Below are positions 1 to 9,400 of a stretch of 64,000 bases of DNA, piece after piece. This DNA is from Flectonema sp. DT1601 (lineage: Eukaryota > Euglenozoa > Diplonemea > Diplonemida > Diplonemidae): the NCBI GenBank assembly GCA_964019425.1, contig OZ025793.1:124001-188000 (forward strand), written 5' to 3'. The notes under the pieces are model-generated. The model was not told the DNA's origin. It saw only the letters and a list, made by a program, of their open reading frames with translations, and made no database searches. Both the position numbers and the translations under genes were made by a program. Positions within the stretch are counted from its first letter, which is position 1. Each line of letters starts with the position of its first letter.

Positions 1-607
1 AAGAGAAATTATCTGGGAGTGGGGGGAAGGTGAAAAAAATAAAAAATCTTCTTTCTTTCATTCTTTATAATACGACCACATGTGCCATATGCCCACACTC
101 CACGAAAGAAAATAGAAACCCCCGGAACAGTACCGAGGATCGTTCACCCCCAGTTGTCCTTCCTAAAAAAATAAAGACCACTAAATGTTTTAAAGGTAAT
201 TGTTCGTATCATTGCCTTGTTCCTGTTTGCATTTAAAGTGAAAAGACGGGGAGAGAAAGTTCTAAACACAAATCAACAATGCGCACAGAAATAGGCAACT
301 TTTATTTGAAAATAATAATAATTAATAATCCAAGAAGAATATTTTGTTTAGTAAATTGACAACTAACGACTGCCGTCGTGAGTAAAGCAACCGAATGAGA
401 GAAGAGCAATATTGTTGCCCGAGATCTTACTGTTTTGTGAGAAATAAGGGGAACCCAATGTGCTGCCAAGTGACAAGTACAAATTTGTAAAAGTTAGGGA
501 GGAAAAATTGTAAGTTTTTCTTTTTTTTTTTTTTTTTTTTGTTGGTTAATCCTAAAAGCACCAAAAAATTGAAAAATGATAACGGCGGCTTTCTGATTTG
601 GATAGTT
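1..607. other. Intergenic / 3' flank of the first gene
   Basis: No supportable gene. The stretch lies downstream (in the minus-strand sense) of the cysteine-repeat membrane protein gene and probably holds its 3' UTR. A plus-strand T run near 521-540 reads as a poly(A) run in the minus-strand transcript. The short frames here are low complexity and resemble nothing known. Confidence 0.6.
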
Positions 608-1983
608 TTAAATAACTTTCGTAAATGTTTCCTGTTCAATCTCCTCATCATCGATAACAACATCTTGTCTTTGACGTCTTCCAACTATGAATATGAATAT
701 CAAAATGATGAACACTAATGTTACAGTTATAAAATATACAGATAAACTAATAAAGAATTCATCTGGTATTGATGATGATAATGATGAACTCTCACGTTCA
801 CAAATAGTTAGCGCTGGTGTGTCACTGTCGTTATATGATTGAAGAAAACAACCGAAAACCTTTCCAAGTAACTTAACATTAGGAGCGTAACCCTTTGCCA
901 CGTCCCAATTTCCCATAAGGTTCTCACAAATATAAGTACTACATATATCCATAGCACTGAGCAATGCTGGAACACTACCTTCAGGACAGTAACCATCAGC
1001 AACAATAAGTGGTAAACACATGCTGGGTATTGGTGCAGGTGTTGGGATTGGTGTTGTAAACGGTTGACAGATAGTGAATTCGACATTACCGAAATCGTAT
1101 GTTTCAATGTGGCAGCCGAACCCATTTCCGGTAATTCTTTTTCCTGAAGTAGCACATTTCGCCATATCATAAGTATCAAGAAGATGATTACAGATATAAG
1201 GTCTACACAACTCTACTTGACTAAGAAATGCAGGAACTAAATGCGAAGGACAGTCTCCCCTAACAATAGAAAGATCACCGCAGCTATTCAGTGATGGTGT
1301 TGGTGTCGGGGGTGGTGTTGGAATGTGTGGTCTGCACAGCGTAGCTTCACTTCGAGGACCATCTTTAAGATAACACCCATATCCAGGACCATAAAGTGAG
1401 ACTGACGGATCAGCTCCTCCAGCTATCTCCCAACCGCTCAAAACATAAGTACAGATGTAATCTGAACAGGATTTTAAAACATTTAGAGGGATCGGTTCTG
1501 TACCAAAAGGACAGGTTTTATTATTTATCACTGAAATGTAACCACACATATGTGATGTCGGTGCTGGTGGTGGAGGTGGTGTTGGAATTGGCTGACATAG
1601 AGTAGTACCATTAAAGGTTCCATGTTTTAGTTTACATTGATATCCAAGACCATAAAGCATCATTGACTCATCAGCTCCTCTAGCAATCTCCCACTGACTT
1701 ATAATGTACGAACAGATATAACCATAACAGGATTGTAAAATATTAAGTGGTAGTGCTTCTGTACCATGAGGACAGGTATCTGACTGAACTACTGTAATAT
1801 AACCACACAAATTATCTGGCGCTGGTAGACGACTCACTCCCAAGGTTGAGCTTACACTCTGTGTTGTTGTTTGTTGTTTTTTTTTTTTTTTTGTATTTCT
1901 TGTTTTTTTTTCTTCGTTAAAAATTAATAACACATAACACACACCATTAATAATATCGTCACCAGTTTGGTTACGTGGATCAT
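608..1983 (-). CDS. Type I membrane protein with four six-cysteine repeats
   Basis: Unrecognised predicted cell-surface protein of about 430 residues. The main exon (608..1858) encodes four repeats of about 85-90 residues, each opening with Cys (CGYI, CGYI, CGDL, CLPL) and holding six similarly spaced cysteines with a C-x-x-YIC core, separated by Pro/Thr linkers. A single membrane segment (FITVTLVFIILIFIFIV) and a short acidic tail follow. The unbroken frame runs upstream into junk and lacks an ATG. A better start is the ATG at 1983, which gives a signal-like peptide (MIHVTKLVTILLM) joined in phase to the main exon through an intron of 80 or 86 nt (donor at 1938 or 1944, acceptor AG 1860-1859, A/C-rich end like the other cis introns). 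T-rich acceptors for the transcript lie at about 2001-2035. The repeats and anchor are clear; the first exon is inferred. Role unknown; possibly a receptor or adhesin. Confidence 0.7.
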
Positions 1984-2176
1984 ATTTCTTTTTTTTTCCC
2001 CTTTCCTTTTGAAAAAAAAAAAAAAAAAAAAACTGAATTGTAAAAAAGAAGACTTTAACGACATCGAACTGAGCAGTCAATAGAATAAGAAGAATATACT
2101 AATCTAAGTAAAAATATTTAAAAAAGAAAACAAGTTTCTTGGTACAAATACAAAATTGAGAATCTATTCTCTTCGG

Positions 2177-3661
2177 TTATGGAACATGTGGTTCTGACTC
2201 AAACATCTTCACGGCATTCACATAGGCTCTTTTACGAGCATTGTTGATATCGCTTTTATCTTCTTCGGTAAGTCCCAATGTAGAATCTATTTGTTTTTTA
2301 TTTTCATTTTGATTTGTCATAGAAGAATCATGTGGTGGGTTTGGAGACATCACCCCCAAGTGAGTTCTATGATTACCCTCACGTGACGTCGATTGGAATT
2401 GTTGAGTCATTCTTTCATAACGTTGGAATTGATTAATCTTCCAACTCTTAATTTTAAGAGAACGAGACACTTCTCTTTCTTTATTAGAACTCCTCAACAG
2501 CACACGTTGATTGTATGCTTGAGAATCAACATCATCAGCAAGCTGCTGTAATTGAGATCGCTCTTCATCAATTAAGTTAATATCATTGTCAAGGTGGTGT
2601 CTTCGTTCTTGTATTTGAGAGAGGTGCTTTTCATGTTCATACTGCAATGAATCAAGTTTTTGATGTCTTCTTGTGCACGCAGACTGCAATTCTTGAATTA
2701 GAGCTTTGTGTCGAATTGTTTCCGGAATTGTCACAAAATAAGGTCTGAACTCCTGTCCATATAACGACCTCCCTCCGAATATCATAAATAGCCCAAGGCA
2801 ACCACTTAATCTCCCCACACTTGGATCGTATAAAGGAGTCACTTCTTCTTGTGGTGTAGTTAACATCCAAGTATTACTTGCTACATCCCAAAGATGTAGT
2901 TCGCTAGATATTTTGTTATGTTCATTTAAACCCCCAAATATAAAAATAAAATCTTCCGAAACCCCCAAAGAATGTCTACAGAGAGGTACGCTACAAATAA
3001 TTTCCCTCCAGTAGAATGTATTTGTGTCGTACACCCATAAGTCTGATAATGTTGTATTTGATAAGTCTTTTCCTCCATGAATTACTAAGGTTTTTTTAGG
3101 AGCTGGTGAAGCAGCATGAAAAGCGCGTAGTTTTGGTCTATTTGATCCTCGTTGAGAGCACGACATGACTAATCCAGTTGTTCCATCAATAGATAGTAAA
3201 CGAGGATGAGATTGATGTTCATCGACATCATCAGGTGAGGTACCACCAAATAGAATTAAAAGACTCGGATGACCACAATAAGATAATGAATAACCTTTAA
3301 GACTCTCTCCATTGTGTGATATCCTTACAGTTCCCCAAGTTAATGAATCCAACGTCAGTATAGAAAGATAAAAACCAGAAGCAATACTCCAAGTGACTGC
3401 TACTTGTCTAGTATCAATCGCTGTAACGACCGAGTAAATACAATCCCAACTCGGACCTTGTCCTGCGGTGTCTATTTCAAACCAATCTTGCATATCGTAG
3501 ACCATGACATTACAATTATATCCAACAGTACCTCTCTTTCCAATAACCAGAATCCTATCATCGACAATACAACTACCAACAGTCGTCCATTGCATTGACT
3601 CCGCAGGCATTGCCGGATGCCGTTCCCAAAGGGGTGTCACTTCCGTGCCGTGAGTTCGCAT
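2177..3661 (-). CDS. Kelch-repeat protein with C-terminal coiled coil
   Basis: A 494-residue protein. The N-terminal two thirds carry kelch-type beta-propeller blades: repeated hydrophobic-GG turns such as LILFGGTS, LVIHGGKD, FIFIFGGLN and FMIFGGRS, with downstream W-Y/W positions (LWVYDTNTFYW, LWDVASNTW). Residues of about 340-430 are heptad-rich and charged (QYEHEKHLSQIQERRHHLD and after), so a coiled coil is likely, followed by a polar tail. Kelch propellers are protein-binding scaffolds; no partner domain such as BTB is present. The frame is open further upstream through low-complexity K/F codons, but the acceptor AG at 3705-3704 follows a run of 12 T and lies 42 nt before the ATG at 3661, so that ATG is chosen. 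The stop lies about 140 nt from the next gene's leader. Confidence 0.85.
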   Translation of the reverse strand: MRTHGTEVTPLWERHPAMPAESMQWTTVGSCIVDDRILVIGKRGTVGYNCNVMVYDMQDWFEIDTAGQGPSWDCIYSVVTAIDTRQVAVTWSIASGFYLSILTLDSLTWGTVRISHNGESLKGYSLSYCGHPSLLILFGGTSPDDVDEHQSHPRLLSIDGTTGLVMSCSQRGSNRPKLRAFHAASPAPKKTLVIHGGKDLSNTTLSDLWVYDTNTFYWREIICSVPLCRHSLGVSEDFIFIFGGLNEHNKISSELHLWDVASNTWMLTTPQEEVTPLYDPSVGRLSGCLGLFMIFGGRSLYGQEFRPYFVTIPETIRHKALIQELQSACTRRHQKLDSLQYEHEKHLSQIQERRHHLDNDINLIDEERSQLQQLADDVDSQAYNQRVLLRSSNKEREVSRSLKIKSWKINQFQRYERMTQQFQSTSREGNHRTHLGVMSPNPPHDSSMTNQNENKKQIDSTLGLTEEDKSDINNARKRAYVNAVKMFESEPHVP

Positions 3662-4422
3662 TTCTGTTTCTATTTTATTTTTATTTTGTTTTTTAAGACA
3701 TTTCTGTTTTTTTAAAAAAAAAAAATTATATTTTTTCACGCGACTGCATATCTCACAATACCTACCTTAGTAGTAGTTTATTTTAGTTATTTTTTTTTTT
3801 TTTTTTTTTTTTTCTGGAAGAAAAAAAAATGAAGAAAAGAAAAAAAAACAAAAAGAGGAAAAAAAAACACAAAAAAAACCAATAAAAGTAAGTCTATACA
3901 TATATAACCAGGAATTCACGGTACTCTCTTCGTTTTTTTTTTTTTTTAAAACTTAAAAGGGGAATGGATAAAGAATGATGGTGGTGTTACACAACGCTCT
4001 ACATATGAACGGCACTCGCAACTATTCGCGTGAGTAGGCAATCTGAAGAGATTTTATTGGCGCCTCTGCCACTCCTAAAAAAAAATTGTTAAAAAGAAAT
4101 AAGTACGACTGTAGACTCCACGACCAAAAAGTTAACTAAAGTAAAGAACAGTAAGAACGTCGCACTTTATATATGCACGTTTGTTTCTAAAGGCAAGGCA
4201 TTTTCCTACATACTCAACAAGAATAATTGATCAAATAAGAATGTTGCTCTGACTCACAGCAGAGTGCAACACCTCGACGAGTTTTCGCCGTAAATGGCGA
4301 CTGGTTTTTGATCAAAAAAAAAAAAAAATATAAAAAAATAAGACAGGAAAAAAAAAAAAAAAAGTTTTATCGATAGAAGAATGGAACAGCTAGTTTACTG
4401 CTGCTGACCAACGTAATCAGAA

Positions 4423-4455
<33 letters not shown>

Positions 4456-5159
4456 GAAAGTAAAACAACCTTCTCGCATACGCTTTACTCAAACCTACTC
4501 AATAGATAAAACAAAAAGCCAATGCAAAGACCTAAGTGGGCATACAAGGAAATGACAGCTGCCGAACCAAAGAAAAGCTCAGCAATAAAATGGAAGAAAC
4601 TTCGAGCTGCAATATATTCTCAAAAAAGCTATAATAGAGTTATAACTATAGGTATTATTTTCTTTTTTCTTTTTAAGAAAAAGAAAATAAAAAAAAAGAG
4701 AGAAATCCCCACGCTGCCCAACATGCCTTCTGCCGTCCTTCTTGACCGAGGTTGTAAGAATAATATAAGGAAAATAAACGATAAATAAGTATAAAAAATA
4801 GGAAGATTTCTCGTCCCCCTGCAACAGAGCGCGAAGCTAACTCATGCGCAGCTGCACGGGGGGGTATCACGAAAAGATCGATAAGAATAACAACACCCAC
4901 CCGCCCTGCAGTCCTACGTAATAGGCCTTCAATGCATTTTCTTTATTTTTTTTTTTTTTTTTTCCTTCTTTTCTTTTCTTCCATTCAGACTAGGTGCGAA
5001 AGAAAGAACGGGAAAAAAAGATAAAAACCAAAAAAAAGAGACAACAAAAAAAAAAAGAAATAAAAAGAAAATCACAACAAGAAATCACTCGCTAACCTGA
5101 AGATCCGCACAGGGAGGAGATTTATACAAACGGTACAAACTTCTTTTAGAAAAAGAAGT
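3662..5159. other. Intergenic spacer rich in homopolymer tracts
   Basis: Holds the 5' leader of the kelch gene (acceptor at 3704) and presumably the 3' UTR of ETF-QO. Long T or A runs lie near 3790-3813, 3937-3948, 4311-4328, 4349-4362, 4423-4449 and 4949-4963. Open frames at 4522-4900 are low complexity on both strands. I see no gene. Confidence 0.6.
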
Positions 5160-6982
5160 TTACATAGCAGCGTCGTAGTTTGGACCACCACCACCTTCAG
5201 GTACCGTCCAGTTAATATTGTCACACTTAATATCACAGGCCTTGCAGTGAAGGCAGTTCTGGGCAGAGATGGTGAGGTCGCGTTTGCCGTCCTTTTCAGG
5301 GTACTCGTAGACTCCTGCAGGGCAGAACTTCGCAAGTGTTCCTCCATACTTCTGTAAATCAATATCAGCAGCCTCAGACCACACCTTCGGTTTTAAGTGT
5401 GCTGGCTGATCACCTTCGTGATTGGTCTGCGATCTGCTGTGGTTAGTCAACAGATCAAAAGTAAGTTTTCCATCAGGTTTTGGGTACTCAATATCTTTAC
5501 ATTGATCAATTGGTAAATGAGTTGAGTGGTCCTCATGTTCGTGTGCGAGGTTCATTGGCTCTTTTCCCTTAGTAATGAGTTCAGTGACACCTGTGTACAC
5601 AACACCAGCCCAGAAGTTCTTAGCAAATACTTGTCTGACGTTTCTAACTCTGTTGGTTTGGTTGTTTATCATCATAAATAAAGAGATGTGTTATTATTAA
5701 TTAAATAGACATACTGATGAAGCTCTTTGTGGAGCCATGACTCTTCAAATCTTTGTTTGTAAGTCGCGACTTCCTCACCGTCGGTGACCTGTTCAGCGTC
5801 TTTACCCTTGAAGACATCATCATACATAGACTCTGCAGCAAGCATACCAGACTTCATAGCAGTGTGAGTTCCCTTAATCTTTGGAAGGTTAAGGAATCCA
5901 GCAGTGTCACCTACAAGAAGACCACCAGGAAAGGTCAACTTAGGCAACGACAACAGTCCTCCTTCACTTAGAGTTCTGGCGCCATAGCTGATGCACTTAC
6001 CGCCATCAAGAATGTCACGAATGGAATCGTGAGTCTTCCATTTCTGCATTTCCATGTAAGGTCTGGTGTTGCTATTTTTGTAGTCAAGTCCAGTTACGAA
6101 CCCGACACTTACTTTACCATCACCCATGTGATACATCCATGAACCTCCGTAAGTATTATCGTGACCTTCTGCTTTAGAAACAGGCCATCCAATAGTGTGT
6201 CTAACAAGACCTTCTCTGTGTTTGCTTGGATCTACTTCCCAAACTTCTTTGATTCCGAGACCGTAGGTTTGGAATTGGCTGTTATCGCGGAGTCCAAACT
6301 TTTCGAATAATTCTTTTGTGACAGATCCTCTGCATCCCTCAGCAAAGACTGTTTGCTTTGCTCTGAGGATCATACCTTGCTGGTAGACATCCTTCTTTTC
6401 ACCAGTCTTTGATATTCCCTTGTCATCAGTGATAATACCAGTAACCTTACCTTCTGAATCATAAACAGCTGATGCTGCAGCAAACCCAGGGAAGACGTCA
6501 ACACCCATTTCTTCAGCCTGATCACCCATCCAAGCACATAAAGAACCTAAAGATATAAGGTAATTACCATGATTCTGTAGGGATGGTGGAATTAGTGAAC
6601 CCGGTACTTCATAATGAGAGCTGGCGCTATTCAAAACAAAGAACTCGTCAGCTGTGACTTCAGTCTTAAGAGGAGCTCCCTTCTCTTTCCAGTCGGGAAG
6701 TAATTCAGTTAAACTGCGGGTTTCGATACAAGCACCTGATAGAATGTGAGCTCCAATCATGGAACCTTTTTCAATTAATGCGACGTTCAGTTCTCTGTTG
6801 TCTTCTGCTGCGAGTTGTTTCAATCTAATTGCGGTACTCAGTCCACTTGGTCCTCCTCCGACAATAACAACATCGTATTCCATTTCTTCTCTTTCTTCCT
6901 CAGAACTACACCATCTTCTCTGAAATAGTTGTGGTGCTCTTAGTGATGGGCGCAGCCCACTCCGCAACATTGATCTCATCAT
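5160..6982 (-). CDS. ETFDH: Electron transfer flavoprotein-ubiquinone oxidoreductase (two exons)
   Basis: The mitochondrial inner-membrane flavoenzyme that passes electrons from ETF (fatty-acid and amino-acid dehydrogenation) to ubiquinone. Exons are 5715..6982 and 5160..5649, split by a 65-nt intron (5650..5714; GTATGT donor, CCAACAG acceptor). Splicing joins KELHQ to VRNVRQVF, the junction expected for this family, and gives 585 residues (human about 617). An Arg-rich, acid-poor N-terminus (residues 1-25) suits a mitochondrial targeting peptide. The FAD-binding GGGPSG lies at about 42-47. The C-terminus carries FCPAGVYEY and CLHCKACDIKC for the 4Fe-4S cluster, then the family's WTVPEGGGGP ending. 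An acceptor AG at 7002-7001 precedes two tandem ATGs at 6982. Without the intron the gene would look like two overlapping frames. Confidence 0.97.
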
Positions 6983-7922
6983 CTTATCGTAAAGGGGGGT
7001 CTTTAGAAATATAAGATTTCGTTTTTAAAAAAAAATTAAAAAAAACAACTTATTTTCAAAGAAATGCGAACAGCCTAAATAGTGTCGCTGAACTCTTTTG
7101 TTTTGATTGTACTCTCGCTTCAATTTCTTGTTGAATGGCATGCATTCAGAAGCAATGATTATTCTCACATAGAGTAATCGTGAAAGAAATATTAATTTTG
7201 TAAATGTGTCAGAAGCATGTGTTGCTCTCCCTTATTTTTATTATTATTATTATTATTATTTGTTTTTTTCCAACAGCACATATCAAAAACAGCTCAAGGT
7301 TCGCAAGCACCTCTTGACAACAACACGTTGACAAAGTTGTAATTGAAAAAAGAGAACTGCGGCAACATCGTGTATCCAAGGAAATAAAAAAAAAAAAAAA
7401 AAAAACCTTTATCCGCTTTTTCTTCGTATCTCTTATCTGTGCAATGTATACAGTAAAATAAGAGAAAAAAAAAGAAGGAAATAATCAAGAGCATTACGGA
7501 GTATTTGCACTACAGAAATAACAATTCGGCAGATGACTTGCAGATCAAAATGCGAGGATTCTGTAAATACGAAAAGGAAAAAGAAAAACAGGCGGCACCT
7601 TGCACACTGCTCACGGAACATGCAATGGGTACCGACAGATATTAACAATACCGCTACCACACTCCGCCTGTGATAACTCCACTTATTCTCTGTTATCGAT
7701 CATAGAAAGAATATATTTCAACAAACTACCAAATACTTGTAAAAACATGAAGTGGCATTGAAGAAATACAAATACAAGAAAGTAGAATATTCGAAGAAGA
7801 CAAGAAACCTTTTTTTTAAAAAAAAACGTAAACGACGAAACGCGATAAACCGCAGACATCAAAGCGGCCACGATGTAGAAAAGCTATAAAAATACAAGTC
7901 GGGGAAAACGTCATGAAAACGC
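6983..7922. other. Intergenic spacer with ATT microsatellite
   Basis: Contains the ETF-QO leader (acceptor 7001), an ATT microsatellite at about 7231-7260 and an A run at about 7386-7405. The minus-strand frames here are poly-Phe low complexity and start at GTG or TTG codons. No gene seen. Confidence 0.55.
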
Positions 7923-8358
7923 TTATGCCTCAGACCCAGATGATCTCCTTTTGTTAACTTTTCGAAGTATCTTTCTCGGGATTACTAAATCACTTCCATC
8001 AGCAGCAACGAACTCCATTTTTGAAAAGTCTATTGAGCATTCTTCTGTACCAAGCTGTGTTGTTTTGTCGTTTTTATTTCTCTTTTTACTATCCTCCAAT
8101 CAGATAACAAACACAAACCTTTATAGTCGCAACAGGATCATCACTGGATACCTGTTCTAATACTTTATCAATTTTTTCATTATCTTCTTGACTTCCTTCA
8201 ATCCACGTTCTGCCTTTACAACATTGGTATGCCCAGTAGTGACTTTGAATCTCTCGCCTCTCTTGTACCAAATTAGCATAAACAGTTGCTCCCATGAAAG
8301 TCACAGTTACAGGTATGCTGGTACTCAATACAACAGGAATTATGAGAGGAAGTGGCAT
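7923..8358 (-). CDS. Small single-pass membrane protein, unknown (two exons)
   Basis: Exons 8119..8358 and 7923..8054 give 123 residues. The first exon encodes a hydrophobic N-terminus (about residues 4-29, with LIIPVVLSTSIPVTV) that is either a membrane anchor or a signal anchor. A polar segment with YWAYQCCKGRTW follows. The intron (8055..8118, 64 nt) begins GTTTGT and ends in the A/C-rich AACAACACAG type. The second exon encodes an acidic then strongly basic tail (RKILRKVNKRRSS) and ends TAA. An acceptor AG (8405-8404) after a T run lies 46 nt before the ATG. Matching frame, intron style and leader argue for a real gene. I do not recognise the family; a small organelle-membrane or ER protein is possible. 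Confidence 0.7.
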
Positions 8359-9292
8359 TTGTGTAAAATATAATGTGTATAGGAGGGGAGGGGAGGTAGT
8401 GTACTGTGGAAAACGAAATAATTTGATATAAAAAAAAAAAAGAGTAATTTTATCGCCTTTCGCCCCAATAAGGTACGGTTCGCTGTTTTTTAACGATAAA
8501 ACATTAGCAGTAATTTATATTAAAAAAAATTATTCACTCGAAGACGCGACGTCTGATTTCTCTTTTTTCTCAATTTAACACAACTACTGATCAAAAAGTA
8601 ATAACTACGAAGAAATATTTCAACAGTTGAAGGTGAGGCCGAACTTACGATTTTAATTAACGTTGAGTTGACATTTAGTGAGTGAGAGAATGGCACTCTA
8701 CAAACAAACTCCGCTAGACTATAGATTCCCCCTCCACGAAAGACTTTAGGATACTGAAGAACTTGCTCAAACCTTTTCTTTGAGACAACTAAGAACAGAT
8801 TTTACACAAACAGAAAATTTAACGGGTGGCGGAAGGGAAACAAGAAGGCAATCGAGCCTTCCTGAGGATTCTATTGTTGTTGTTTTTTTTTTTTTTTTTT
8901 TGGTTTTTTTTTTAGTTTTTTTTTTTTGTTAACTTTCCTCGTATTTTCTTCTTACGAATGCCTCCAAAGTTTAGTTGGGTCGGGTTCTTTTTTTTTTTTA
9001 AATTTTTTTATTTCCGCGTTGTCTACAGCAATAATCTGGCACAGAAACACATTAATAACAGAAATGACCATCTAATTAATGACAACTTTACCATATGACA
9101 CTCAACTGTTGATGCCTTATAAACGTGAGAACAACTGGGAGGGGAAAGAGAGACCAGAACACAAAAGCTAGACTAAAAGATATCAGTACGTGGAGGAAGA
9201 ATAGAAAAATAGCAGACACACAGGAACTCAACTCACTGTTTGTTATAACACCACCTCTGTGTTGCTCATCACTAACAAGAATAAGAAGATTT
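8359..9292. other. Intergenic spacer
   Basis: Holds the leader of the small membrane protein gene (T run 8431-8441 on the minus strand, acceptor 8404) and T runs at about 8882-8900 and 8919-8928. No supportable gene. Confidence 0.55.
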
Positions 9293-9357
9293 CTACCTTC
9301 CGTGGAATCCCTGCTGTGGTTGTTGCCCTTGTTGCTGAGGTTGCTGCTGTTGTTGTT

Positions 9358-9400
<43 letters not shown>

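Noticed and set aside
2081-2176. Start of the cysteine-repeat gene at the TTG near 2080
   Set aside because: It would add a poly-Phe segment from a T run and lacks an ATG; the ATG at 1983 with a signal peptide is better.
5160-6982. ETF-QO as two genes or a frameshifted pseudogene
   Set aside because: A 65-nt GTATGT...CAG intron joins the frames exactly at the family's KELH/VRN junction, and other genes in the window have matching introns.
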